Below are positions 12,900 through 23,999 of a stretch of 64,000 nucleotides of DNA, in pieces. Location: assembly GCA_037951165.1 (NCBI GenBank), contig JBBDHG010000161.1, positions 991,501 to 1,055,500 of the forward strand. Reading direction: 5' to 3'. Both the position numbers and the translations under genes were made by a program. Position 1 is the first letter of the stretch; every line of letters starts with the position of its first letter. The notes below the pieces were generated by a model. It did not search any database. It was not told the origin of the DNA and was given only the letters and a program-made list of their open reading frames with translations. Source of the stretch: Lophius americanus (Eukaryota > Chordata > Actinopteri > Lophiiformes > Lophiidae).

Positions 12900-14098
12900 G
12901 GATAACCCGAAAGATAGTGAAACTTAGTCAAACCTATGTAAACGGTCAAATCGGAACCGTTTAGACTTTTTAAGAGGAGAGTCAAATGGTGGACTGGGCC
13001 ACTCCAGCACTTGCACTTCAGACGGTGAATACTAAAGGGGTATGGAGTTGAACTCCTGCCAAAAGTTTGCATACAAATTAAACCTTATTGGCTTGCACGA
13101 AACACTATTCGTGTGCAAACAATTTGTGATTTGCGCCTTAACATGATATGATTTAGAAAAAAACCTCACAATTTAATCTAATGTTTTCTGTTTTTCAAAC
13201 AATAAACATGCTAGAAACAAATTCATCATGTCTTACAACTACAAAATTGCAATTACGAGTAAAGAAAAGAATCTAAGTAACTTCTTATCTAATCTTATCG
13301 CGTGAGTGTGCCACGACTTGCACGCAAACGTCTTCATTTTTGTCCACACACCCGTTACTACAATAGGTGTCCCATGCTATGAAAGTTGGGTGACTTTAAA
13401 ATTTTGAATGGCTTATATCTCTGACCAAATTACAGTAAAGCTTTTTAAATAAGTCGTTATTTACACCATCAATGTTTTGGGAGATGAAGCATTCACTGAC
13501 CGTGGGACACTTCGAGCTAGAGCATGTGATCAGATACACTCGCACCAATACCGATGTGTGCACAAAATCTGGAGACGCTTGGCTGCAAGTAGTGGCACAA
13601 TCAGGCAAAAAGATTCTGCAAAAAGTAACGTCAGGCTTTTTGGTCTCTGTAATTGTAGGATAGATTTTTTTGTAATTGTACTTGTAAGACATGTTGTAGT
13701 TGTTTTTTTATTAGCATATTTTGTGTTTACACAGAAATTGTGAATCTTTTTTTTTCTTCTGCGAATCACATTATGTTTGCACACAAAAGCTCTTGAAATA
13801 AATCAGGAAAAAGTCGTGTGTTTCAGGAAAAGGTTGTGTGTTTCCTCCGCCGCAGAAAAGCGTCGGAGGAAACACACGACTGGAGATAGAAGAGAGGAAA
13901 GCAGGCTGGCGTGTGTACTCAGACACAAACATTTTTTTATTGTGATCATTTGAGGAAAAAGAATTAACTTGAGGAGTGTCCTTTTTCTTTTTTTGATATA
14001 TGGGTTTATTACAGACAAATCTGTTTTAACAGAGAAGATCCCGGCACTGCTTCAGCAGGATTTTTACTGAAACGCTGCTGGATGCGGCTATTTAGCTA
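12900..14098. other. no gene recognised; hairpin at 13833-13880
   Basis: Several overlapping short frames on both strands at 13.4-13.8 kb show no domain I can name. A 17-bp inverted repeat (GTTGTGTGTTTCCTCCG and its inverse with one mismatch) lies at 13833-13849 and 13864-13880. Confidence 0.55.
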
Positions 14099-16600
14099 GT
14101 GGGCAGGACCCTGAACCAAGCTGACAGGACTGCGGATTCTGGCAAGAAGACTGGCTGTGACCTTTGCATCTACATTAACAACTCTTGTTGCCCAAACATC
14201 ACCATAGTAAACAAATACTGTTGCCCTGACGTGGAATTCAGGTTGCACAAATGCAGGCCAATCTACTTACCTAGAGAATTCACGACTGTTTATATCTGCA
14301 CTGTGTACTTTCCCTCAGACGTTAATGCTAAGTTAGCATTCCGGACAGTGTTTTAATAGCAGCGGGGGGATTTCAATCATGCAGACCTCAAGACTGTCCT
14401 TCATAAATTCCATTGTAATGTAAACTCTGAAACCATAGGAAATAAACCACTGGATCAGGTGTATATTAACTTTACAAATGCATACAAAGCACAGGTGGAC
14501 CCTCACTTGCCAGATCACCTCTCACTCTTTCTAAATCCCCAGTATTATCAAAGAAATTTAAACTACTGAGTCCGTAGTCAAGTCTGTAAGGATATGAACG
14601 GAGAAGGCTTTTCCTGGGCCACAGGATTGTTTCCACACCACAGACGTGTTTTTTGTTGTTGTGCTCAACCAAAACATAAAGTCCCAATAAGCATAGAAAG
14701 ATAAAAGCTGGAACTAACAAAATTACAGTGAAAATTGACTAATTTCAGTTTCAATTTATTAGGTATTTATTTCAACTTCTGCTAACGCTTCGGCTTCCGC
14801 TTTCTTCAGAGCAAGAGGGAGAGAAGTTGGAGATCAGGCAATTTATAAAGTGTGTGCAACTGGCCCTCAATGTCATAGTATGAGAATAAAAAGATAACAG
14901 GAAATGATGATCAGAAAAAAAGATTAACAGAAGGTGCAATGCAATTGGCCTCCAATGTCACAATATTACAATACTCACATATCCTCAGAATACTACCACA
15001 GATTGTATCAAATATTTGGTGGCCAATTTTACCTACAGGAAGGCGATCCTTGTACGTGTGAGTACCAGTTCGCATATAGGAAGAACAGATCAATAGAGGA
15101 CGCTATTGCCATTGTGCTTCACACTTTGCTAGAACTTCTGGAACACAAGAACACATATACAAAGCTGCTCTTCGTCATTTTCAGTTCAGACTGTAACACA
15201 ATTCGGCCAAGCAAACTCCTACCCAAACTACATGACCTTGGACTGAACACCTCATTATGCAACTGGATTTTGAACTTTTAACCAACCGTCACACTTCTGC
15301 TCCCCTAATATCCTTCCGACTACATTTTTAAGTTTGCAGATGACACAACTGTGCTCGGACTCATTGCGAACAGCAAAGAGTCTGCATACAGGAAGGAGGT
15401 TGAAATGGCAGTAGGGTACAAGGAGTCAGGAGTCAGAACCTCGCTTTTAGTAAGAACACCAAGGAAATAATTGTTGACTTTTGCAGGTCAGGACAGCTCA
15501 ACCATTCACTACTCTACATAGGTGATGAAGTGGTGGAAAGGGTCACCAATTTTAAGTTCTTGGGCCTGACCGTGATTAAGGGTCTGACCTTTGGCATCAA
15601 TACTAGAGATGGGATTTACGGCTCTTTGAAGGGAGCCGATCTTGTGGATCAGTTCCTTTCAAAGATCTTTTCAACAGACTGACTCATTTCATCATCACTC
15701 ATCCTCACCTGGTGCGGAAGCAGAAGAAGCACTGACGGTGTCATTTTCACTTTAAGTGATGGAGACTTCATCGTCACTATCATTGTTGTCGTCAAAATCA
15801 GTTGGGTCTCCTCTCACCTCTGCCATTTACACTGTCGGTTGTTGCTTTTTCAATTGGCTATGCAAATTATTTGTTGACCCGGAATTGAATGAGATATTTT
15901 TCTGGTAAATATTAGACTTTGCTTTATCGTTTTTGTCATCAGAAAAGTGCATCCAGATGCTGCTGCATTTTCTTTGGCTCTTTTTGTCTTTTTGAGTTGC
16001 CAGCCACTCACTTCAAATGAAGCATGTACTCCCCCTTCTTGAGACCGATGCTGAGGCATTCACGTGAAGGCAGTGTGGACAAGTCAGATGACATCATGCT
16101 ACCTATACATATCAAATAAGCACTGCACGTGTACTCTGCTCCCCTTGTGCCTGTTTTCCATCTCCCTCAGTGGAGTAGCAAAGGAGGAACTTCTTTGTGT
16201 ATCTGTGTGAAATACAGCGATTAAAAAAAAAGAACGGCTCTTAATTGCGACTTGGTTCCCATCATTCGCGTTAAAGAGCCAGTCAATAGATTTGATTGAT
16301 AGATCAACACCAAGACTGCGATATGGAAGACACAGCAGTATTTCACCTACTTGAAAAACTGAAGAGTAAAACTCAGTAGCTCATGGTGAACTTCCAACAC
16401 TGTGTGATAAGAAGCTCGCTGACTTATTGTCTTTCAGTGTGGTTCACCAGCTGTACTAAGGTGGAGCAGCAGGGACTCCAGAGGTGGTTGAACTGAAATA
16501 AATACACCTTTCAAGGATTTCTTCCAACTGCTCACTGCGATCGTTACAGATCACAGTGTTATTTACAACAGCATCGCAAAAACACCCCAATGCACTTTGT
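14099..16600 (+). mobile_element. degenerate CR1/Rex1-type LINE, interrupted
   Basis: The first part (14099-14530) reads as an AP-endonuclease relic: CDLCIYIN, CRPIYLPREFTTVYI, then GGDFNHADLKT and LPDHLSLFLNP. The reverse-transcriptase part (15045-15603) reads QFAYRKNRSIEDAI, LCNWILNF, then KFADDTTVLG (the catalytic YADD-type box at about 15330), TKEIIVDFCRSG and FKFLGLTV. The segment between them (14660-15040) is not recognisable and contains two short near-repeats of TGCAA(C/T)TGGCC. A block between NWILNF and KFADD has been lost. The frame then jumps across the hAT relic at 15604-16302 and resumes at 16303 with KTAIWKTQQYF and WFTSCTKVEQQGLQR. Stops and frameshifts make it inactive. The exact clade (Rex1, CR1 or L2 group) is inferred from memory. 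Confidence 0.8.
15604..16302 (-). mobile_element. hAT DNA-transposon relic nested in the LINE
   Basis: It splits the LINE frame cleanly: removing it rejoins the GINT / NTKTAIWK sequence. The flanks are ATCAATAC (15596-15603) and ATCAACAC (16303-16310), an 8-bp target duplication with one mismatch, the length typical of hAT elements. The left end reads TAGAGATGGGATTTACGGCTC, a fish hAT-like terminus. On the minus strand a BED zinc-finger relic reads IWMHFSDDKNDKAKSNIYQK, then SGSTNNLHSQL and QQPTV (about 15990-15840). Both cysteines of the CxxC pair are lost (S and Y), so the finger is dead. The rest of the transposase is deleted. Confidence 0.75.
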
Positions 16601-16804
16601 TTCAAGTGAGAGAGAGCAATAGGTTATCTTATCAGAGACATATGTATACATATAAACACATGTGTATACGTCGCAGAAACTCGGAGGAATGGACACTAAA
16701 TATTGATATTAGAAAAAGATGGGGGTCCCTTATGTCATTCTGTGCTCTTGCTCCAGCGGCAATGATGGTTGACCTGAATCTCCTCTATAATTCTTAATGT
16801 GTTT

Positions 16805-17170
16805 AGGAGACATGGCTCTGATAAGATGTTGCTTTCCCCAGCAACTCTCCTGCTTATCCTGGGGATCCTGATCCTCTGTGATCCATAGAGCTATGTTATC
16901 GGGGACCATTAGCCCCTTTTAGGGTCTCCCAAGGCAAAGTGACTTCAGGGGAGGGGTCGGACTAAGGGTGATTCAAAGACCTTAATGAACAGGCACTAAA
17001 GAAGTTTTTATACCTTGCCTGGAATAGGGAGATTGGGAACCCGTCTGGAACAAGAACTGAAAGCTCATCGTTGAACGTCTGGTAGCCGGGCCTTTTTCCA
17101 TGGAGCCTCCTCCCTACGGGCTCACCACCTGCATGTATGGGCATTGGGGTTGGGTGCATAACAGTATGGG
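16805..17170 (+). mobile_element. retrotransposon-derived fragment common in fish
   Basis: It contains GAGACATGGCTCTGATAAG, GGGACCATTAGCCCC, GGGTCTCCCAAGGCAAAG, CAGGGGAGGGGTCGGAC, GATTCAAAGACCTTAATGAAC, CCGGGCCTTTTTCCATGGAG and GGGCTCACCACCTGCATG. I know this order as part of a widespread fish retrotransposon. The family name is not certain and no intact frame remains. Confidence 0.5.
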
Positions 17171-18018
17171 TACAGTACGGGTATTGTTTTAAAGTCATGG
17201 TTTGAAAATACATAATTAGATCATTTTCATTCACAGTATGTCATTATTCAAAGTGCTATTTGCACTTCGAAGTGCACAAGTACATTCATACTTTATATTG
17301 TTTTAGGGTTGCCTTTTGTGACAAAGTTGTACAATGGCTTTTTGAATTTGAACAAAATAAACTCACTGAGACTTATTTTCCTCCTCAACATAAACATAGA
17401 CGTATGATTTACATATGTTTGAAGATCCAGAGTATCACAGAGATATTGAGTTGATTCAAGTAATGAGAGCCAAACTTTCAGAAAGAGGAAGAGAAGAGTG
17501 AATGTATATGAATCAATACGTCGCCAAATGCTGAATGATTATATAAAGCCATTGTGAATAGTAGAAAATCAAATATTCCAATATCTTGTCCTTTTTTAAT
17601 TATCAGTTTAATTTAACACAGTTAGCTGAATTCATCTTTGAGTCCCAACCCTCTTAGACATTATTGCCTTTTAGCCTACTGTTGTCAGGAATAAGCAGAT
17701 CATCAGAGGAACAAAATTACAGACACCCTTCTTATGAAGACACTATTAAAGACACTGAAATGAGCCACGTCATATTTTTCATGGCTGCCTTTAACATCAG
17801 TGAATCTGTTTCCCTGCAAGTAAGTACCCTCTGTCGATGAAACGCTGTTACATAGCAGAAAGACAAGCATTTACATTTAGAAAACAGACACATTAACTCA
17901 ATAAAAGTGAGTTATTCTCAACTATTCCTGGCTGACTAAGTGGTTGGGAATCTGAAATGTTTATCCTTACCTTGTCCTCTTTGCTTGAGCGTATTATTTC
18001 ATCAAATTTTAGAAAAAC
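17171..18018. other. no feature recognised downstream of htr1d
   Basis: AT-rich DNA between the retrotransposon fragment and the putative htr1d 3' end. Confidence 0.5.
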
Positions 18019-18024
18019 TTTATT
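18019..18024 (-). terminator. candidate polyadenylation signal AATAAA for htr1d
   Basis: A canonical AATAAA reads on the minus strand about 700 bp beyond the htr1d stop codon, which would give a 3'UTR of ordinary length. Such hexamers are common in AT-rich DNA, so this is only a positional candidate. Confidence 0.25.
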
Positions 18025-18722
18025 TGTTGCTATGGCATTAGGTCTGTGTTAAAACTCAGAGTGAAAATGCTGTTTCCATTTCAATCTCTGTTCTGATGAA
18101 ACAAGCCTCGCTGGAGAATATCATGTATAGATGTCAAACACTTCACAACCCTCTCTTGCTCAAACATGCATATATTACAGTATAAAGTAAGTACCTTTAC
18201 ACACTCATACACACATGAACACTCCACTTTCAAATATACTTGCATATATGGCAATCTCTAGAGTTTGCAGTCTTTCTACGTTTTTTTTTCTTTGTACTGT
18301 ACCACAGAAACATAACGTGTGAGCAAAAGATGCAGTTTGACGAGGAGAGTAAGACAACATACATGTCATGGCTTTTCATTTCTGGTGGATTAAATCCAGT
18401 CTCTCTGAGTTTGCTTCTTCCATACAGTTACTTCATTTTTTTTTAAAGTGTCATTTTTGACATATTTTTGTAAAAGAGTCCTCGGGGGCGGACGTTTTCT
18501 CTTTTTGTAGCAAGCATGCATCAATCAATTTCAAATACAGTATATGCTCCAGGAATCTTAAGAGCTATGGCGCAAAGCAGTTTGATGTATAATACAAAAT
18601 ATATCACCATTATTAATTGTTTCATGATTGTTGAATGATGGAACATTTAAGCGTACAATACTCTAATTTTTGTTATAAATTGTCATTTTCCAACTCCTGG
18701 TTTTAATCCGCGTTGAGGCTCT

Positions 18723-19865
18723 TCAGGACCATCTTCTGAATTTTATGAGTTTTTGGAAAGCCTGTTTGAACTCATCGTTGAATGCGGTGTAAATAACAGG
18801 GTTGATGAGAGAGTTCAGGTATCCCAGCCAGGTAAATATATCAAAGAGCACTGGATCAAACCAGCACTCTTTACATATGGCCAGAACAAGTGTGCCAATA
18901 AAGAATGGAAGCCAACAGACGATGAAAGCTCCCAGGATGATGCCCAGCGTTTTAGTCGCCCTTCTCTCTCGAGCTGCACATAGACGTTTCCTCTCCAGCA
19001 CGCTATCTGCTAGCTTCACTTTCACACTATTTATGAACACAGGCGATCCTCCTCCTCCTGCGCTACCCGAGTGTAGGTGTGCTTCCTGGTTGGAGGCGGA
19101 ATTAAGGGAACAAAGAGAAGAGCCTGCAGAGGTCTGGATGAGCTGTGCGGTGGTGAAGCGTTTTCCAGAGCATGATGGCGTCTTAAGGATTCTGGAGCGG
19201 GCAGCCACATATATCCGACCATATAGAATGATGAGAAGCACTGTGGGGACGTAGAAGGCGCCAAAGGTGGAGTATAAGGTGTACGAGATCTGATCTGTAT
19301 TCACCATACATTCTGTCAGCTCCTCATGGGCTTTGGCCTGCCGCCAGAAAAGTGGTGGCATAGAAATAGATATGGAGATCACCCACACCACTCCTACCAT
19401 GACCCCCGCCCGACGCATGGTTCGACGTTTTGAGTACTCCAACGCGTCTGTGATGGCCCAGTAGCGGTCCAGTGCAATCACACACAGGTGCAAGATGGAG
19501 GCTGTACAGAAGGTAATATCAGACGACAGCCAGATGTCGCAAACAATCTGCCCTAGAGACCAGGTCTTGCTGACAGTGTAGACAATGCTAATCGGCATGA
19601 CTAAAATCGACACCAGCAGGTCGGTGACAGCGAGGGAACCTATCAGGAAGTTGGCAGGTGTGTGGAGCTTCCTGGTTAGAAAGATGGTGGCAATGACGAA
19701 GGCGTTTGAAAGCACAGTAGCCAGCGTGACAACCGCTAACAGTGCAGACAGTGAGATCTGCAAGCTGAGGAGCATGACCTCATTCGATGCTGGAGTTGTA
19801 GTGTTTTCAGGAATCTCTGTGAAATTGCTGGTGAAGTAGTCCTCTGAGCTATTATGGAGCTCCAT
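18723..19865 (-). CDS. htr1d: 5-hydroxytryptamine receptor 1D (5-HT1D), Gi/o-coupled serotonin GPCR, single exon
   Basis: This is an intact 380-residue reading frame without introns, the usual length for 5-HT1B/1D receptors (about 377-390). The N-terminus has three N-glycosylation sequons (N5, N14, N21). Seven membrane segments follow. Visible landmarks are D82 (2.50), the C109-C186 disulfide pair, the amine-binding D116 (3.32), the DRY motif at 133-135, S199/T200/A203 in TM5, CWLPFF at 317-322, T345 (7.39) and NPVIY at 355-359. The third loop (about 222-303) is long and basic at both ends, as expected for Gi/o coupling. 1D is favoured over 1B by ALEYSKRRT, the FTTAQLI...SAGSSLCSLNS stretch, NPVIY and the short tail FRRWS without the terminal cysteine of 1B. 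The family binds serotonin and lowers cAMP, often as a presynaptic autoreceptor. The ATG has a good context (G at -3, G at +4); the stop is TGA at 18723-18725. An ortholog of fish htr1d is very likely; a duplicate 1D copy or 1B is the alternative. Confidence 0.96.
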   Translation of the reverse strand: MELHNSSEDYFTSNFTEIPENTTTPASNEVMLLSLQISLSALLAVVTLATVLSNAFVIATIFLTRKLHTPANFLIGSLAVTDLLVSILVMPISIVYTVSKTWSLGQIVCDIWLSSDITFCTASILHLCVIALDRYWAITDALEYSKRRTMRRAGVMVGVVWVISISISMPPLFWRQAKAHEELTECMVNTDQISYTLYSTFGAFYVPTVLLIILYGRIYVAARSRILKTPSCSGKRFTTAQLIQTSAGSSLCSLNSASNQEAHLHSGSAGGGGSPVFINSVKVKLADSVLERKRLCAARERRATKTLGIILGAFIVCWLPFFIGTLVLAICKECWFDPVLFDIFTWLGYLNSLINPVIYTAFNDEFKQAFQKLIKFRRWS

Positions 19866-20787
19866 CTCACCTTTATCTCCCCAAGGTTTAGACCAGCTTC
19901 ATCACTGTTATATAAAACTGTACTTTAATCAGTTCAAGCATGGCACAGATGAAGACTGAACAGTGCCTTGGCAATGTTGGTGTTGGCTGTAGAAGATAGA
20001 GAAGCTTTCCTTTTTTAAGTGTCCTCTTTATGTCCCATCGCTTGCATTGCACTGTGATTTCATCTCAGCCATCAGCCACAATTCAATTCCATAATTTCAG
20101 GTTAAAACTAATGCACTTGTAATCGAAGTCAGATACTTTATCCATTTCACTTCACCAATATTGATTTGCCTCTTTGGTGTAGCAGCAGGAGAGACAAATC
20201 CTAATTTGTATGCAGCTCCTGTACGACTCTTCCAGTGCTCTTATCTCATCTCCAACCGGCAGCCAGCCAACATCTTCAAACCAAGCTTTCCTATCTATCA
20301 AATCCTTTAATGGGCTTCTTCTTTTCAATAAAGTTACGAGGAAAGCTTCATGTAAGGAAAAGATGATGACGAGTACAGTGGTTCTCTTGTTGTCTCTCTT
20401 ATCAGCTCTCAAGTTCACGTGAAGTCTTCTAAATTAAGATTTCAACTGAAACTTAACTGTACCCCATGTCTTTCATAACATTGGAAAGCCAGACCACTAT
20501 AGTAAGCCAAGCCACATCACAACCTGACGAGGAGCAGAAATCGCTGCAATCCATTAAATAATTGGTCGATATCCATAGAGCAGGTTACTCAAATGCAGTG
20601 ATCAGCACTCTGATGGTGTTCAAGGGATTTGCCTCTCCTCCTTCCTGTCGGATGCACTCTCAGTTGTTGTGTCCATAAAGGTTAAAACAATCTGTCTGAC
20701 ATGAACGAAGTTTTCCGTGGAGCATCTTCATCCTATAGAGGAGACAAACAGGAGGGAACATTTGTTATATCCAAACTACCATATTCC
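19866..20787. promoter_or_regulatory. htr1d 5' flank, possible leader and promoter
   Basis: No CpG island or clear core promoter is visible. On the minus strand a pyrimidine-rich stretch ending in CTCCTCTATAG (about 20732-20749) precedes GATGAAGATGCTCC and would serve as a splice acceptor for a 5' leader exon. This is a guess from sequence appearance only. Confidence 0.2.
19906..19917 (-). promoter_or_regulatory. TATA-like element just upstream of htr1d ATG
   Basis: The minus strand reads TTTATATAA about 45 bp before the htr1d start codon. If used, it would leave a 5' leader of only 15-20 nt, so it may simply be AT-rich leader sequence. A leader exon further upstream is equally possible. Confidence 0.15.
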
Positions 20788-21075
20788 CTTACCTCTTAAT
20801 GTACATACATACACAAACAACACACCCACATGACGAGTTCTATAGGGAAAATAAATGTTTATAAACTGAACTTTGACCTGTAAGTGTGTTATGACTTAAT
20901 ACACAGTATCCCACATCCTCTCACTGTTAGTCATTGTATATATTACATGTTATTGATTTACATTTTAATGTTTGAAATTTCCTGAACATGTAAATATAAA
21001 AACCTGTCAAGATGAAAAAATACAAAACCAGTTTTGAAACCTATCCTTACAGCGATGCTTCACTATGGCAATCGA
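20788..21075 (+). repeat. local direct duplication, copy 1
   Basis: It shares blocks in order with 23575-23890: GAGTTCTATAGGGAAAATAAA, CTGAACTTTGACCTGTAAGTG, TTATGACTTAATACA, CCCACATCC, ACATGT, AAAACCAGTTTTGAAAC and TGCTTC-CTATG. The copies are diverged, with several indels. Confidence 0.65.
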
Positions 21076-22042
21076 ATGTAGATGTTTTGAGGGAGACACT
21101 GGCATAGACTCATTGAGATGAATGCTGAGAGAGGCAGAGGAGTCAGTGGGATACATTGACGATGATATATTCTCTTAATACACATTTCCAATAAATCAAG
21201 CAACTTGATCCGAGAGTATATTATGAAAATGTAGATTTGGTTCTACAACAGATGGAGATAAATACAACCTAAATTCAACCCAACAGAAACCAAATGGTAA
21301 ACCACATAAATCAGTAAAATAGTCAGAAACTATCATAAGGTTAAGATAAACTAAAAAATAAGGTGTACAGTAAATTAAACAGGTTTTGATATCAAACAAA
21401 ACAATTGCTTAGATAAAGGTCTGTGTATGTTGTGGTATTTTGTTTTTTTGTTTCAGAAAGTTTTTGTTTTTGTTTTCTGCATGGAATGAGAGGGTGGCGC
21501 ATTGAGCGCTGTCAATCGTCACTTTATTCATCAACAGTAGCGGTTTATTTCAAAACAATATGAAGGAGTTGGGGTGGGATTCTAAGCTCTACCCACTGCT
21601 CTTTTTGGCATCACTTTCTAAGGTATTTTCTCTTAATATGAACGCTACCGACACTTCTATTGCTTGATCCATCCTAGAGCTAATGAGATACGGGTAGTCT
21701 AGGTATGGACTCCAGACTGCAGCTGACATTTCTCATGCTGCCATATGTTGACATGGAACACTGTAAAGTGGAATATGTTGATAGGTCCAGACTTTCCCCA
21801 CAGTAGTAGCAATTTGGACGCCAAATTGAACTGCTGATGAAGCAGCACATCTGCACCTCCTATGTGTGCTGCTTGGTTCTGCAGGCTGGCGTTTTGCTCG
21901 ACTTCGGGTTTCCAACAGTGCTCATAATCTCAATATGATTCTTTCAGATTATGATGATGATGATCTCTGTCCCTCTAGTGAAGCCTGATTGGCGGAGCTG
22001 GACCATCACAGTGACTCAACACATCTTGTGTTGTGTTAGAAC
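21076..22042. other. no feature recognised
   Basis: AT-rich DNA between the first duplication copy and the Tc1-like relic. No coding sequence can be supported. Confidence 0.5.
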
Positions 22043-22660
22043 TACACTGCTTAAAAGAATAAAGGGGACACTTAATCATTGCAGGAGAACACAGAGTCTG
22101 TTAAGCTCTGGGATATTACTCTGTATTGCTAGGAATCCGTCTGTTTGGAGGAGCTACTAGGAGGCTGGCCATTACTCTAGGAGAGCTGGACAGGGCTGTA
22201 GAAGGTCAGCAATGCATCAGCAAGACCGGTTAATGAATCTTTGTGTGAGGTGGATCAGGAGGATCATTGCCAGAGTTCTAGAAAATGATCTCCGCCTGGC
22301 TACTCATCTGCACGTTTTTGACCAAACTATCTGAAACAGACTCCATTGGGGTTGCATGAGAGTCAGTGGGTTCTGTTCTCATAGCAAAGCACAGCGCCAA
22401 CTGATTGGCATTCGCTAGAAAATACCAGAATTTGCAGATTCACCACTGGTTCCCCGTTCTCTTCACAGACGACAGCACATTCACGCTCAGCTTTTTTTAG
22501 ACCTTACACTGTGGACCCAGTCTTCCTTCCTATTGCAGGACAATGTCCAGCCTCTTGTGGCCAATGTGTAGGAAAAGAATCTCTGAAGTACCATCAACAC
22601 GGACCACAGACTGTCCAGGAGCTCAATGATGCCAGCGTGGGATGAGACCCGCCATTACAA
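22043..22660 (+). mobile_element. Tc1-like DNA transposon relic, internally deleted
   Basis: It begins at a TA dinucleotide with CACTGCTTAAAAGAATAAAG, a diverged form of the terminus CACTGCTCAAAAAAATAAAG known from a common fish Tc1-like element. The translation is frameshifted but readable: QQDRLMNLCV, ARVLENDLRLATHLHV, NRLH, then PVLFTDDSTFTLS around the first catalytic aspartate, LLQDNVQPLVA around the second, and PQTVQELNDA. The region between the two aspartates is deleted and the right terminus is not seen. Confidence 0.75.
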
Positions 22661-22919
22661 CGCATTTGTCATATCCTCGTCTTTGTACAGACTTAAGCAA
22701 GTTTGTGACAAATATAGGGCTAGTCTGGGATCTAATTAACTACTTTGCTATAATTAAGTCTTACTTCATGGTCATTTGGCCGAGTTTGCTGTGTAAGGCT
22801 AATCAGCTGTCAACCTGGGGGTTTGTTCAACGACATGAAGGCATTTGTTGTAGGCGGGCAAAGTAGAGGTCCTTAGAGGTCAGAGGTCTCAACTCTTAAA
22901 ACGGCAGTAAATATCAGTT

Positions 22920-23570
22920 AGTTGTGAAGCTTCAGTAAAAAAGGACCCAAAGGCAACTCAAACTTGAAGGCTGATGTTTACAAAATAATGTCAATTAAAA
23001 GTCTGATGTACCAAACGAACGATCTATGAACAAGAGGTAAAATAATGTTCATCCAAAAACTAAGGCAAAACAGATGAAAATGTCTAAATGACGAATAACG
23101 GTTCGAAATAACAATTTAGCAAATAATGATACACTATGGAAACAAAAACTTACACTGAGAAGGAGAACACATGAGAGAAAACAGGCAGGTTTTAAAAGGA
23201 GATACGCGGGATCTAACACCCAAGAACTTACAAGGAGGGAAAGCAAGACACAGATTTAAAAACACAGATTAAGGAGACAAATGGACAGGTGAGAACATTC
23301 AACAATCAGGGAAAAGACACTGGGAGGTGGGTTGCACACATAGACAGGAGTAGGACGGGAAACAGAGAAACTAAGAGGAAGAAATGTGGGAAACACTGAG
23401 TGTAAATATTAAAAAAGCACAAGGAAAATAACATTTAACATCAAACAGGAAATTCAATGTATAACTGACAATAACAATCTTACAGAATAAAAGAGAACCA
23501 TCACAGCTGTTAGAATTCATGCTTCCCCTCCTTTGTCCAGGCATGAGCCGGGTTGTGACAGTGACAAAAA
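22920..23570. mobile_element. possible non-autonomous fish repeat
   Basis: A purine/A-rich stretch has the style of a common non-coding fish repeat: runs of AAACAC, ACAGGTGAGAAC, CAATCAGGGAAAAG, GGAGGTGGGTTGCAC, GGGAAACAGAGAAACTAAG, and an end reading GTCCAGGCATGAGCCGGGTTGTGACAG. It sits between the Tc1-like relic and the second duplication copy. Family and ends are uncertain. Confidence 0.35.
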
Positions 23571-23574
23571 TAGG

Positions 23575-23890
23575 AGACATTCCCATAATGTGCATGCATA
23601 CTAAATCGAAACACCTACGTAACAAGTTCTAGAGGGAAAATAAACACACATGAAGATCTTGGGGACTGAACTTTGACATGTAAGTGAAGCTTTATGACTT
23701 AATACATTGACTCAACATCCACACACTGCTTGTCATGGTGATGATTTAATAACATGTGTTGTAGACTGACAATCACATTTCCTGCAGAGGCACATATGAA
23801 ACATTTCAAGATAGCAAATTACATAACCAGTTTGTTTTGAAACATATCATAACAGTTGTGCTTCTCTATGACATGCAATGTGCACCATTC
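23575..23890 (+). repeat. local direct duplication, copy 2
   Basis: It matches 20788-21075 through AAGTTCTAGAGGGAAAATAAA, CTGAACTTTGACATGTAAGTG, TTATGACTTAATACA, CATCCACACACTG, AACATGTG, AACCAGTTTGTTTTGAAAC and TGCTTCTCTATGAC. It has the same orientation about 2.8 kb away. Confidence 0.65.
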
Positions 23891-23999
23891 TTAGTATCAT
23901 AACATTATTTCAAATAATCGTACTGTTATATCAAGGCTGTTATCTATATATTCTATATCTAGGCTGTGTCTATTGCAAATGCAATTGTAAATGCAAAAA

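Noticed and set aside
18753..19839. Plus-strand frames opposite htr1d
   Set aside because: They are antisense shadows of the receptor gene; they have no domain of their own.
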